A stretch of 64,000 nt of DNA, from NCBI GenBank assembly GCA_009779845.1, contig WRBE01000004.1, forward strand, positions 1 to 64,000, written 5' to 3'. The notes beneath the pieces were generated by a model. It was not told the DNA's origin. It did no database searches and saw only the letters and a list, made by a program, of their open reading frames with translations. This DNA is from Oscillospiraceae bacterium. GTDB taxonomy: Bacteria; Bacillota; Clostridia; Oscillospirales; Oscillospiraceae. This document shows, piece after piece, positions 6,998 to 16,624 of the stretch; positions within the stretch are counted from its first letter, which is position 1; each line of letters begins with the position of its first letter. A program made the translations under genes and the position numbers.

Positions 6998-9940
6998 ATG
7001 CCTATTAAAATTGGAATTGATATCGGTAGCACCACGGTCAAGGTGGTATTGTTAGATGAGGAAAACACCCCTCTCTACCGGGTCTACACCCGGCACTATT
7101 CTAAGGTGCGGGAGGCCGCGGCGGAACAGTTGCGGCAAGTGGCTGATCGTTTGCAGGGCCAAGATGTCCGTGTGTTAATCACCGGCTCGGCGGGCCTTGG
7201 TGTGTCTAACGCATCGAACATTGACTTTGTGCAAGAAGTCTACGCCACCGCCGCCGCTGTGGAGAAGTATATCCCCGGCACGGACGCGGTTATTGAATTG
7301 GGTGGCGAAGATGCCAAGATTATTTTCTTCGGCGGCACTTTGGAAGAGCGGATGAACGGTTCTTGCGCCGGGGGGACGGGTTCTTTTATTGACCAGATGG
7401 CCACGCTGTTAGATGTCACAGCGCCAGAGCTTGACCAACTCAGTCTGCAACACGAGAAAATCTATCCCATCGCCTCCCGCTGCGGCGTGTTTGCCAAAAG
7501 TGATATCCAGCCCATTTTAAATCAGGGCGGACGGAAAGAGGACATTGCCGCCTCTATCTTCCAAGCTGTGGTAGACCAAACCGTGGGTGGCTTGACCCAA
7601 GGGCGGGAACTGACCGGGAAAATCGTCTTCTTAGGCGGCCCCCTTGCGTTTTTGCAAGGTCTGCGAGATCGATTCGTGGAAACGCTAGAGCTCGATGCCG
7701 ACCACGCCGTATTCCCGGAACATGCCGACACCTTTGCGGCGTTAGGGGCGGCCCTTTGCACCGATGACGTGGCACCCATGCCGTTTGAAGAACTGCTAAA
7801 ACGCTTAGACGAATCCGTCCAAGAGACGGGGCTGACGGACACCCTGCCGCCCATATTCGCCTCGGAGAACGAGGTGGAGGACTTCCGCACCCGCCACGCC
7901 AAAGCCGCACCGGAGCCTGTGGATGCAGACAGCTACCGGGGCGATGCCTACCTCGGCATTGATGCGGGGAGTACCACTACCAAGCTTGTACTTATCACCC
8001 CAGAGGGGGGAATTTTACGGAGTTTTTACGGCTCGAACAAAGGCAACCCGATCACCATCGTGCTAGAAGAGCTCAAACAACTCCGTGCCTTTTGTGGCGA
8101 CCGCATCAACATCCGCTCCAGTGCCGTCACCGGGTATGGAGAGGATTTAATTAAGAACGCCTTCCACATTGACCTGGGCCTTGTGGAAACCGTGGCCCAT
8201 TACCGGGCGGCGCGGCATTTTAACCCGCAGGTGGACTTCATCATCGACATCGGCGGACAGGATATGAAGTGCTTCAAAATCCGAAACGGTGCGGTAGACA
8301 GCATCTTACTCAATGAGGCCTGTTCTTCCGGTTGCGGTAGTTTTATCGAAACCTTTGCCAAGGCGCTGGGCCATGACATTGCGGAATTTGCAACCCTCGG
8401 TATGTTAGACCAGACTCCGACCAACCTCGGCAGTCGCTGTACTGTATTTATGAACTCTTCCGTAAAACAGGCCCAGAAAGAAGGGGCGGGGGTGGAGAGC
8501 ATCTCTGCCGGATTGTCCCTGTCTGTGGTGAAAAACGCCATCTATAAAGTCATCCGGGCCGCCACGGCGGATGATTTGGGCCAGCACATTGTGGTACAAG
8601 GCGGTACGTTCTTAAATGAGGCCGTACTCCGCGGGTTTGAACTGGAAATCGGTCGGGAAGTCACCCGCCCCACCATTGCAGGGCTCATGGGGGCATATGG
8701 TGCGGCGTTGTCCGCCAAGGACTTTGAGGGCGACACCGGGAACCTGCTAGACGCTACGGCCCTAGGCAACTTCACTCACATGGCCAAGCCCGGCATGTGT
8801 AAGGCTTGTACCAATCGCTGTAGTCTTACCATCAACACCTTTGACGGTGGTCGCAAGTTTATCTCTGGCAACCGCTGTTCCGTGCCGCTGGGCGGTGAGC
8901 GTGGGACAGAACCCAACCTTATGCGCTATAAATACAAGCGGCTTCTTACCATGCGAGGCAAGGGCGATGGCACGGGGGTGCGGGGCACTATGGGACTACC
9001 CTTGGGCATGAACATGTATGAAAACCTGCCCTTCTGGTTCGCGCTGCTTACCAAGCTCGACTTTGAAGTCGTCCTCTCTCCGGAATCCACCCGAGAGCTG
9101 TACCAAAAAGGCCAGCGGACAATTCCGTCTGATACGGTGTGCTATCCCGCCAAGCTACTACACGGACATGTGGAACACCTGATTGACATGGGTGTAGATG
9201 CCATTTTCTACCCCTGTATGCCTTATAATTTTGACGAGGGCAAGGGGGACAACCATTACAATTGCCCCGTGGTGGCCTATTACCCGGAACTGCTCCGCAC
9301 CAACATGCCCCGGCTGGCTGGCGTGCGATACTTTGACAAATACTTTGGCCTGCACCGTCCGAAAGATTTAGAGCGGATTGCCGGTGACTTTTTCCTCACC
9401 GAGTTCGGTGTGCCGAAACAAGAGACCGTCACGGCAGTACGCCACGCCTACAAGGCGTACGAAAACTTCCGCCAAGAAGTCCGAGGCGAGGCAGAACGCT
9501 GCATCGCATACGCCAGAGAGCACGACAAGCAAATCCTCGTGGTGGCCGGACGGCCCTATCACATCGACCCGGAAATCAACCACGGCTTAGACGATCTCAT
9601 CTGCTCTTACGGTCTCGTCTTAATCACCGAGGACAGTATTGACCATCTGGTGGCCCCGGAAAAGCGGAAGGTCTTAAACCAATGGACCTACCACGCCAGA
9701 ATGTACGACTCGGCCCGGTACGTGGGCACACAGCCGGATATGGAGCTGATTCAACTGGTCAGCTTCGGCTGCGGGATTGATGCCATCTCTACCGATGAGA
9801 TGCGGGATATCCTAGAGGCCGCAGGGAAGTTATACACCCAGATCAAGATTGACGACATCTCGAATCTCGGCACGGTGAAAATCCGCATCCGCAGTCTGAT
9901 TGCCGCCACCGAAGCCCTCCGGGGCCGGTCGGCGTTGTAG
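6998..9940 (+). CDS. 2-hydroxyacyl-CoA dehydratase activase-type protein, two ASKHA domains plus DUF2229
   Basis: 980 residues. Two tandem BadF/BadG/BcrA/BcrD ATPase domains are visible. The first has GIDIGSTTVKVVLLD at the N-terminus and NGSCAGGTGSF near 124-134, whose Cys ligates the dimer-interface [4Fe-4S] cluster in HgdC. The second begins with GIDAGSTTTKLVLI near 320 and has EACSSGCGSF near 440. A C-terminal DUF2229-like part has CKACTNRC near 603-610. Family members use ATP to push an electron at very low potential into a 2-hydroxyacyl-CoA dehydratase or benzoyl-CoA reductase. In many Clostridia this and the next gene are one protein of about 1,400 residues. The partner and substrate here are unknown. 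Confidence 0.88.
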   Translation: MPIKIGIDIGSTTVKVVLLDEENTPLYRVYTRHYSKVREAAAEQLRQVADRLQGQDVRVLITGSAGLGVSNASNIDFVQEVYATAAAVEKYIPGTDAVIELGGEDAKIIFFGGTLEERMNGSCAGGTGSFIDQMATLLDVTAPELDQLSLQHEKIYPIASRCGVFAKSDIQPILNQGGRKEDIAASIFQAVVDQTVGGLTQGRELTGKIVFLGGPLAFLQGLRDRFVETLELDADHAVFPEHADTFAALGAALCTDDVAPMPFEELLKRLDESVQETGLTDTLPPIFASENEVEDFRTRHAKAAPEPVDADSYRGDAYLGIDAGSTTTKLVLITPEGGILRSFYGSNKGNPITIVLEELKQLRAFCGDRINIRSSAVTGYGEDLIKNAFHIDLGLVETVAHYRAARHFNPQVDFIIDIGGQDMKCFKIRNGAVDSILLNEACSSGCGSFIETFAKALGHDIAEFATLGMLDQTPTNLGSRCTVFMNSSVKQAQKEGAGVESISAGLSLSVVKNAIYKVIRAATADDLGQHIVVQGGTFLNEAVLRGFELEIGREVTRPTIAGLMGAYGAALSAKDFEGDTGNLLDATALGNFTHMAKPGMCKACTNRCSLTINTFDGGRKFISGNRCSVPLGGERGTEPNLMRYKYKRLLTMRGKGDGTGVRGTMGLPLGMNMYENLPFWFALLTKLDFEVVLSPESTRELYQKGQRTIPSDTVCYPAKLLHGHVEHLIDMGVDAIFYPCMPYNFDEGKGDNHYNCPVVAYYPELLRTNMPRLAGVRYFDKYFGLHRPKDLERIAGDFFLTEFGVPKQETVTAVRHAYKAYENFRQEVRGEAERCIAYAREHDKQILVVAGRPYHIDPEINHGLDDLICSYGLVLITEDSIDHLVAPEKRKVLNQWTYHARMYDSARYVGTQPDMELIQLVSFGCGIDAISTDEMRDILEAAGKLYTQIKIDDISNLGTVKIRIRSLIAATEALRGRSAL

Positions 9941-10104
9941 AGGACTTCTTCAACCTCTGCGCAACCACCTTTTCGGCGATTTTTTCGCCGGACTGCGTTG
10001 TATTTTCTTGAAATAAAGCAATTATTCCTGCAAACTTGTCTGACGAATAAATCACTCGAAAATACGATTATATAGGGGCTAACGCCCCCCTTAAGGAGGG
10101 CCAC

Positions 10105-11376
10105 ATGGCAAAGCTAGTTTATGATGACAATGGCCGTCTCCTGTTTACCAAGGAGATGAAAGAAACATACACCCTGCTCATGCCCCAAATGCTGCCGGTG
10201 ACGTTTGCGTTGATGCAAAAGCTCATCCAGCTAGAGGGGTACAAGGTGGAACTGCTGGACACCAACCACCGGGGAATTATCGACACCGGGCTGAAGTATG
10301 TCCACAACGACACCTGTTACCCGGCACTGCTGGTTATCGGGCAACTGATTGAGGCGGTGAACAGCGGGAAATATGACCCCGATAAAATCGCCCTCATGAT
10401 CACCCAGACCGGGGGCGGGTGCCGGGCATCGAATTATATCCACTTGCTCCGCAAGGCCCTCGCCAAAGCAGGATTGGGGCATGTGCCGGTGGTGTCCATT
10501 AACATGTCCGGCCTAGAGAAAAACCCTGGTTTCTCCCTCGGTCTGCGACTGATCCGCCGGATGGTGCCGGCTATGATTTACGGCGATTTGCTGGTGCATC
10601 TGGCCAACCAGTGCCGCCCTTACGAGGTGGAGGCCGGGATGACAGATGCGCTTGTAACCCGCTGGACAGACCGGTTAATTGCCCTGTTTGTCAAAGGCCA
10701 AGGGTTAGGCCGCAAGAAAATGGCCCCCCTTATGAAAGAAATCGCCGCCGATTTTGCACAAATTTCCCTCACCGGCGAGAAAAAGACCCCTGTGGGTATT
10801 GTAGGCGAGATTTACGTAAAGTTTGCACCCCTTGGCAATAATAACCTCGAAGACTTTTTACTCTCGGAAAATTGCGAACCCGTGGTGCCGGGACTGACGG
10901 ATTTTTTGCTGTTTAAGATCGACAACCGGATTGAGGACGTGGCCCTTTACGGCGGCAGTTTCTTTAAGAAGAAACTGGCCGGGATTTTTAAGGGCTATAT
11001 TGAGGGACTGCAACAGTGCATGATTGATGCGGTGGCATCCCAGCCCAAGTTCCGGGGCCTCGTTCCGTTTTCGGAGCTTAAAGCCGGGGTGGGTGGCTAT
11101 CTGGGCTACGGCAACAAAATGGGGGAAGGTTGGTTGCTTACAGCGGAGATGATAGAGCTGATTCACGCCGGAATTCCCAATATCGTCTGCACCCAACCCT
11201 TTGGCTGTCTGCCGAACCATGTGGCAGGCAAGGGTATGATACGGCGATTAAAAGATAATTTCCCCCAGTCGAACATCGTGTCCATCGACTACGACCCCGG
11301 CGCTACGAAGATCAACCAAGAAAACCGCATCAAACTGATGCTGGCCAGCGCAAGGCGCGCGGCACAAACACCCTAA
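10105..11376 (+). CDS. Acyl-CoA dehydratase activase-related protein (HgdB-like, COG3581 type)
   Basis: 423 residues with AAGGAGG five bases before the ATG. It corresponds to the C-terminal third of the long fused activase proteins; [10 protein letters not shown] and [16 protein letters not shown] resemble the HgdB/D-component fold. Cysteines in NDTCYPALL and GGGCRASN are candidate Fe-S ligands. It follows the two-domain activase by 164 bases, where a small 6-bp hairpin (9974-9990) without a U tract lies, so co-transcription is likely. The physiological reaction is not known for this subfamily. Confidence 0.82.
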   Translation: MAKLVYDDNGRLLFTKEMKETYTLLMPQMLPVTFALMQKLIQLEGYKVELLDTNHRGIIDTGLKYVHNDTCYPALLVIGQLIEAVNSGKYDPDKIALMITQTGGGCRASNYIHLLRKALAKAGLGHVPVVSINMSGLEKNPGFSLGLRLIRRMVPAMIYGDLLVHLANQCRPYEVEAGMTDALVTRWTDRLIALFVKGQGLGRKKMAPLMKEIAADFAQISLTGEKKTPVGIVGEIYVKFAPLGNNNLEDFLLSENCEPVVPGLTDFLLFKIDNRIEDVALYGGSFFKKKLAGIFKGYIEGLQQCMIDAVASQPKFRGLVPFSELKAGVGGYLGYGNKMGEGWLLTAEMIELIHAGIPNIVCTQPFGCLPNHVAGKGMIRRLKDNFPQSNIVSIDYDPGATKINQENRIKLMLASARRAAQTP

Positions 11377-11386
11377 AGGAGAATCC

Positions 11387-14212
11387 ATGCAAGACAACAT
11401 TTACATCAAAGGGGCCAGAGAAAATAACCTCCAAAACATTGACCTGAAAATCCCGCGGGATAAGTTGGTGGTGCTCACCGGCATCTCCGGCAGTGGGAAG
11501 AGTTCACTGGCTTTTGACACCATTTACGCAGAGGGGCAACGGCGGTATGTAGAGTCGCTATCCGCTTACGCCCGCCAGTTTCTGGGACAAATGGAAAAGC
11601 CGGACGTGGACTATATTGAGGGGCTGTCCCCTGCTATTTCCATCGACCAAAAGACCACCAGTAAAAATCCCCGCTCTACCGTGGGTACGGTGACGGAGAT
11701 TTATGATTATCTGCGCCTATTATGGGCCAGAGTGGGCATCCCCCACTGTCCAGAGTGCGGGAAAGAAATCCGCCAACAGACCGTTGACCAAATTATTGAC
11801 CAAGTCATGGCCCTGCCCCAAGACACCCGGTTACAAATATTAGCCCCGGTCGTCCGTGCCCGGAAGGGCGAGCATGTCAAGGTGTTCGAGGACGCCCGGA
11901 AAAGCGGCTATGTCCGGGTTCGGGTGGATGGGCATATCTATGACCTGTCCGAAGAGATTAAATTAGAAAAAAATAAAAAGCACAGCATTGAGATCGTAGT
12001 AGACCGCCTCGTTATCCAAGAAGATGTAGCCAAACGGTTGGCGGACTCCGTGGAAACCGCCTCGTCCCTCACCGGCGGTCTGATTATCATTGACGTGCTG
12101 GGGGATGCTCCGCAGGAGTTGTTGTTCTCCCAAAATTACGCCTGTGAAGAATGCGGGATTTCCATTGAAGAACTGACCCCCCGCATGTTTTCGTTTAATA
12201 ACCCCTACGGCGCATGTCCCACTTGTACGGGCCTCGGTCATATTATGCAAGTGGACCCGGATATTATCATCCCCAATCGGAACTTATCCATTGCCGAGGG
12301 CGGCATTGTCGCCTCCGGCTGGGGGAATATCGGTGGGGACTCTATCTCCCGCATGTATTTTGATGCGTTGTCCAAAACTTACAAGTTCAAACTCACCACC
12401 CCCATTAAGGCATTGCCGGAAGGGGTGCTGGATATTATTTTATACGGCACCAAAGGCGAAAAACTCTCCCTCACATACGACCGCGAGCGGGGCGCAGGAA
12501 CACTGAATCAAGCCTTTGAGGGGATTGTCAATAACTTAGAACGCCGTTATCACGAGACCCAGAGCCAGTCCATGCGGTGGGAGATTGAAAACTACATGTC
12601 CCGCTACCCCTGCCCCGACTGCCATGGGCGCAGGCTGAAAAAAGAGGCGTTGGCCGTTACCGTGGGCGGGATCAACATTGCCGATATGACGGAAAAAAGC
12701 GTAACCCATGCGCTGGCGTTCATAGACACCCTTGCACTGGGCGAAACACAGCAGATGATTGCCGAGCGAATACTCAAAGAAATCCGGGAACGTTTAGGCT
12801 TTCTCACCAGCGTGGGCCTCACCTATTTGACCTTGGCTCGGCAATCCGGCAGTCTGTCCGGCGGGGAAAGTCAGCGGATTCGGCTGGCAACCCAGATTGG
12901 TTCAAGCCTCATGGGGGTTTTGTATATCTTAGACGAGCCATCTATCGGCCTACACCAGCGGGACAATGAAAAACTGCTCCACACCCTGCAACGTCTGCGA
13001 GACTTGGGCAATACCCTTATCGTGGTAGAGCATGACGAGGACACCATGCGGTCTGCCGACTTTATCGTGGATGTTGGCCCTGGTGCCGGTGTCCACGGTG
13101 GCCAGATTGTGTTTGCGGGGACATATGACGAGATTTTGCAAAACGATGCCTCTATCACCGGTCAGTATCTCTCCGGTAAAAAGATGATCCCGGTACCGAA
13201 AGAGCGTCGGAAAGGCAACGGCCAGTGTGTGGAGATACTGGGGGCCGCAGAGAATAACTTACAACACATTGACGTTCGGTTCCCCCTAGGTGTCATGACT
13301 TGTGTCACCGGGGTTTCCGGCAGCGGCAAGAGTTCTTTGGTTAACGAAATCCTCTACAAAGGCCTCGCCGGGGAATTAAACCGCACCCGGGTCAAGCCCG
13401 GTGCCCATAAGGCGATTCGGGGCATAGAGTATCTGGATAAAATCATCAACATCGACCAAAGCCCCATCGGGCGCACCCCCCGCTCTAACCCCGCCACTTA
13501 CACGGGCCTGTTTAACGACGTGCGGGAACTGTTCGCCGCCACGCAAGAGGCCAAAACCCGTGGCTATGGCCCCGGCCGATTCTCTTTCAATGTCAAAGGC
13601 GGCCGGTGTGAGGCCTGTTCCGGCGATGGACTGTTGAAAATTGAGATGCACTTTCTGCCGGATATCTACGTCCCCTGTGAGGTCTGCAAAGGCAGGCGGT
13701 ATAACCGGGAAACCCTAGAAGTCCGCTACAAGGGCAAAAACATCAGCGATGTCTTGGATATGACGGCAGAAGCGGCGTTGGGCTTCTTTGAAAATCTGCC
13801 GAAATTAAAAAACAAGCTCCAAACCCTTTGTGACGTGGGGCTTGGATACACCCGCCTAGGCCAACCCTCCACCACGCTATCCGGCGGCGAGGCCCAGCGG
13901 GTAAAGCTGGCCACGGAACTCACCAAGCGGGCCACAGGGCGGACGATTTATGTCTTAGACGAGCCCACCACCGGCCTCCATGTGGCGGACGTGGCAAAGC
14001 TACTAGACGTACTGGAACGACTGGTGGGCACCGGCAACACAGTGGTGATTATCGAACACAACCTAGACGTCATCAAAACCGCCGACTATATCCTAGACCT
14101 CGGCCCCGAGGGCGGCGACGGCGGCGGCGAACTGATTTGCGCCGGCACCCCGGAAGAAGTAGCGGCGTGTAAGAAGAGCTATACGGGCCAATTCCTAAAG
14201 AAAATGTTATAA
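11387..14212 (+). CDS. uvrA: Excinuclease ABC subunit A
   Basis: 941 residues, the standard length. UvrA is the damage-sensing ATPase of nucleotide excision repair. Both ABC modules are complete: Walker [10 protein letters not shown] near 31-39 and GVSGSGKSS near 643-651, signatures [15 protein letters not shown] and [14 protein letters not shown]. Zinc modules show as CPEC near 120, CEEC/CPTC near 250-280 and CEAC...CEVC near 740-770. AAGGAG precedes the ATG by six bases. It starts ten bases after the activase-related gene and is followed twelve bases later by lepB, so it is probably in one transcript with them. Confidence 0.98.
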   Translation: MQDNIYIKGARENNLQNIDLKIPRDKLVVLTGISGSGKSSLAFDTIYAEGQRRYVESLSAYARQFLGQMEKPDVDYIEGLSPAISIDQKTTSKNPRSTVGTVTEIYDYLRLLWARVGIPHCPECGKEIRQQTVDQIIDQVMALPQDTRLQILAPVVRARKGEHVKVFEDARKSGYVRVRVDGHIYDLSEEIKLEKNKKHSIEIVVDRLVIQEDVAKRLADSVETASSLTGGLIIIDVLGDAPQELLFSQNYACEECGISIEELTPRMFSFNNPYGACPTCTGLGHIMQVDPDIIIPNRNLSIAEGGIVASGWGNIGGDSISRMYFDALSKTYKFKLTTPIKALPEGVLDIILYGTKGEKLSLTYDRERGAGTLNQAFEGIVNNLERRYHETQSQSMRWEIENYMSRYPCPDCHGRRLKKEALAVTVGGINIADMTEKSVTHALAFIDTLALGETQQMIAERILKEIRERLGFLTSVGLTYLTLARQSGSLSGGESQRIRLATQIGSSLMGVLYILDEPSIGLHQRDNEKLLHTLQRLRDLGNTLIVVEHDEDTMRSADFIVDVGPGAGVHGGQIVFAGTYDEILQNDASITGQYLSGKKMIPVPKERRKGNGQCVEILGAAENNLQHIDVRFPLGVMTCVTGVSGSGKSSLVNEILYKGLAGELNRTRVKPGAHKAIRGIEYLDKIINIDQSPIGRTPRSNPATYTGLFNDVRELFAATQEAKTRGYGPGRFSFNVKGGRCEACSGDGLLKIEMHFLPDIYVPCEVCKGRRYNRETLEVRYKGKNISDVLDMTAEAALGFFENLPKLKNKLQTLCDVGLGYTRLGQPSTTLSGGEAQRVKLATELTKRATGRTIYVLDEPTTGLHVADVAKLLDVLERLVGTGNTVVIIEHNLDVIKTADYILDLGPEGGDGGGELICAGTPEEVAACKKSYTGQFLKKML

Positions 14213-14224
14213 GGAGCAACCATC

Positions 14225-14788
14225 ATGAAACAACACACTGACAACATCCCCAAGATACGCCATCAGAGTCTATATAATTGGATGCAAAGCTTCGTCATTG
14301 TTTTTCTCCCCGTCATTCTCCTGCTGACCTTTGTGGGGCAATCAGTAGAGGTGCGCGGCAACTCTATGCTGCCCACTTTCCAGCACGGCGATCAAACCAT
14401 CACCCGCAGTATCTTCTACACCCCACAGCACGGGGATGTGATTGTATTCTCCCGCCACGATGTGCAAGACGGCACCATGCTAGTCAAACGTGTCATCGCA
14501 TTAGAAGGTGATGTGGTCGACATCCACCCGGTGACAGGCACCGTATTTGTCAACTATGTAGCCCTAGACGAACCCTACGCCAGCGACCCCGTAACCCTGC
14601 CGGGAGACATTACCTATCCCTTCACCGTCCCACCAGGCTATCTCTTCGTACTAGGCGACAACCGCAGTCCGGGCGGGTCACTAGATAGCCGCAGCACAAG
14701 TCTCGGCCCAGTAGATGAGCGAGAAGTGATTGGCCAAGTAGTAGCCGTAATCGCACCCCTAGGCCGAATCGGGTTATTTGTTGGGTGA
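14225..14788 (+). CDS. lepB: Signal peptidase I
   Basis: 187 residues. It cleaves signal peptides from secreted proteins at the outer face of the membrane. One N-terminal membrane segment (about 20-40) is followed by the catalytic serine box GNSMLPTF and the lysine box LVKRVIALEGD, then GDNRSPGGSLDSRS (box E). This is the short Gram-positive type. AAGGAG lies eight bases before the ATG. It is the last gene before a long non-coding stretch. Confidence 0.95.
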   Translation: MKQHTDNIPKIRHQSLYNWMQSFVIVFLPVILLLTFVGQSVEVRGNSMLPTFQHGDQTITRSIFYTPQHGDVIVFSRHDVQDGTMLVKRVIALEGDVVDIHPVTGTVFVNYVALDEPYASDPVTLPGDITYPFTVPPGYLFVLGDNRSPGGSLDSRSTSLGPVDEREVIGQVVAVIAPLGRIGLFVG

Positions 14789-14823
14789 GGGGATCTCCTG
14801 ACCTCAACCCAGACCCAACTTCC

Positions 14824-15130
14824 TTAACCCTATACTTTCCATTCCTGAGCACATTTCAATAGAACCTCCCACTGGCGGCGAAAAACGCCCTTCTAGGTTT
14901 CGAGGCACTCGGACTTCTGGTAGGTGCCTCCTGTCGCCAATACAGAGTAAAACATGAAAACGGTCTCTACCTTTGCCCTTGACCTTAGCGGGTACATAGG
15001 GGCGCAGCCCCTGTGTTTCTTTTGCTTCTTTGCGAAACGGCAAAGAAGGCCCGTCCGGCAGGACATAACCAGTTGGCGATCCCCGCCAAGAAAACCCTCG
15101 GCGGTAACGCCGAACAAAAAAGACAAAAGC
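14824..15130 (+). repeat. Multi-hairpin intergenic repeat, copy A
   Basis: This fills most of the gap between lepB and the next gene. It shares blocks with copies at 16201 and 44112: a 5' block (TTCCTGAGCACATTTCAATA), then hairpins at 14994-15016 (stem ACATAGGGGC), 15025-15048 (CTTCTTTGC), 15053-15064 (GTCC GGCA GGAC), 15073-15089 (TTGGCG/CGCCAA) and 15098-15113 (TCGGCG GTAA CGCCGA). Frames that cross it are accidental. Function is unknown: a structured RNA or a mobile/palindromic repeat. Confidence 0.8.
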
Positions 15131-15161
15131 AAAGCACCACCAACAAAGGAGAACACCAAAA

Positions 15162-16178
15162 TTGCACGCCATATTCATCTGGATCCTCCGCTTCGGCCTC
15201 ATAGAGCTATTCTCTATGTTCTTCCTACTGGTCAACCTCCTAACATTCACCCTCTACCTCACAACCAACCATCGACACGTCAACAACAAAATACTCTTCT
15301 TTTTCACCCTAGCCTGCGGCGGTATTGGTGCCATTTTGGGGATGTGTTTTTCCAGAGACAAGAGAAAAAGCAAACCCTTCAAACGGATAACAGCCTTGGG
15401 CCTAATCATCGCTCTTATCCCCGTCATCCACATCGCCCATGCCCTGACCTTAGACCGAACCATCCGCTATGTGGAAATCGAGTTCCGCTCGGAACATTGG
15501 CCCACAGAACTAAACGGCTACCGCATCGCGTTCATGACCGACATGCACACTATCCCGGATGAGGGCATGCAGACAGTCGCCCATAAGCTAAACGGACGAA
15601 ACCTCGACTTACTGCTCCTAGGCGGCGACTTTTCTATGCACTACGCCCACTACCAAGGGACGATACGAGAAATTGCGCAAATCAACGCAACTGACGGTAT
15701 CTTCGGTGTGGAAGGGAACCATGACAACTACAGTCGGCTGTTTGCCGCAAAAGAACAGCATGGCATCACACCGCTAGATAATACCGGAACCCACATCAGG
15801 GAAGGATTTTATCTGGCCGGTACCCACGACATGTGGAACAGAAGCCCGAATATAACCGAGGCCATCACAGGCGCACAAGCCGATGACTTCATCCTACTCC
15901 TCTCCCATAACCCGGATGTCACCATGGTACAATCTACAACAGATATTCACCTCATCCTATCCGGCCACACCCACGGCGGACAGATTACATTTTTCGGATT
16001 CCCTATGTACCTGCTCCGAGGCAGTATCACAGATTACGGCACACGCTTTGCCTACGGGTTTGCGAACTCGGCTGACGGCACCCCCCTATTCATCAGCCGC
16101 GGCATCGGCCCTTATTACATAACACCGAGAATATTTGCAAGACCAGAGGTTGTAATTTTCACTATGTATCAGGGGTAG
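15162..16178 (+). CDS. Membrane DUF1294 domain fused to a YkuE-type metallophosphoesterase
   Basis: 338 residues. The best start is the TTG at 15162, ten bases after AAAGGAG; no ATG has a comparable site. Residues 18-80 match the DUF1294 pattern (two membrane segments, ACGGIGAILGMCFSRDKRKSKPF), and a third membrane segment is at 78-96. The calcineurin-like phosphoesterase part carries all metal ligands: TDMHT (Asp127, His129), GGD (Asp156), GNHD (Asn187, His188), SHNPD (His249) and GHTHGG (His269, His271). It faces outward or sits at the membrane surface. Relatives include Bacillus YkuE and lipid-A-precursor phosphoesterase-like enzymes; substrate unknown. It is flanked by repeat copies A and B. 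Confidence 0.88.
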   Translation: MHAIFIWILRFGLIELFSMFFLLVNLLTFTLYLTTNHRHVNNKILFFFTLACGGIGAILGMCFSRDKRKSKPFKRITALGLIIALIPVIHIAHALTLDRTIRYVEIEFRSEHWPTELNGYRIAFMTDMHTIPDEGMQTVAHKLNGRNLDLLLLGGDFSMHYAHYQGTIREIAQINATDGIFGVEGNHDNYSRLFAAKEQHGITPLDNTGTHIREGFYLAGTHDMWNRSPNITEAITGAQADDFILLLSHNPDVTMVQSTTDIHLILSGHTHGGQITFFGFPMYLLRGSITDYGTRFAYGFANSADGTPLFISRGIGPYYITPRIFARPEVVIFTMYQG

Positions 16179-16200
16179 ACAAAAAACCATCCCCATTCCC

Positions 16201-16510
16201 TCAACCCTATACTAAAAAGTTCATGAGCACAGTCCAATAGAACATCCCACCAACGCAACCACCGCCCTTGACCATTGGGGTTTTGAGCACTATTACATCC
16301 GGCTAGAGAGTATTGGAACCCAGACAGGGTATAAGGAGCGAAACCGTCGTCACTCTGACCTTGCCCTTCGGGGTTCTTAGGGGCGAAGCCCCTAAGTTGG
16401 CTTTGCTTCTTTGCCCAACGGCAAAGAAGGCCCGCCCGGCAGGGCATGACCAGTTGTCGGTCTGCGTCAAGGCAGAATCGGTGGAACGCCGAACGAAAAG
16501 GTCAAGAGCC
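16201..16510 (+). repeat. Multi-hairpin intergenic repeat, copy B
   Basis: It begins 22 bases after the phosphoesterase stop with TCAACCCTATACT, shared with copy A. Hairpins: 16376-16396 (CTTAGGGGC GAA GCCCCTAAG), 16406-16429 (CTTCTTTGCC/GGCAAAGAAG), 16434-16445 (GCCC GGCA GGGC), then weaker versions of the last two. It shares TATAAGGAGCGAAACCGTCG with copy C. It ends in AAAAGGTCAAGAGCC. The remaining bases to 16624 hold a small inverted repeat (GGCGATTGATAATCGCC, 16512-16528) and the ribosome site of the next gene. Confidence 0.8.
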
Positions 16511-16624
16511 AGGCGATTGATAATCGCCCCTACAGCAAGTCAATCCGAGTCATGAGTACACTCAACAAATGCAAAGCAAAACCACACACACTTAATTAAA
16601 CAAACTCAAAAAAGGAGCCTCGCC

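Noticed and set aside
9960..9995. Terminator between the activase and activase-related genes
   Set aside because: The stem is only 6 bp with U in the loop and no U tract after it; the genes probably share a transcript.
14954..15562. Plus-strand ORF running from repeat copy A into the phosphoesterase gene
   Set aside because: It crosses the multi-hairpin repeat and overlaps the phosphoesterase in another frame; no ribosome site, and the frame is not shared by the other repeat copies.
16313..16555. Small ORF in repeat copy B resembling one in copy A (TAKKARPAGH)
   Set aside because: The similarity follows from the shared hairpin DNA. Copy C does not keep the frame, and nucleotide changes preserve pairing instead of codons.
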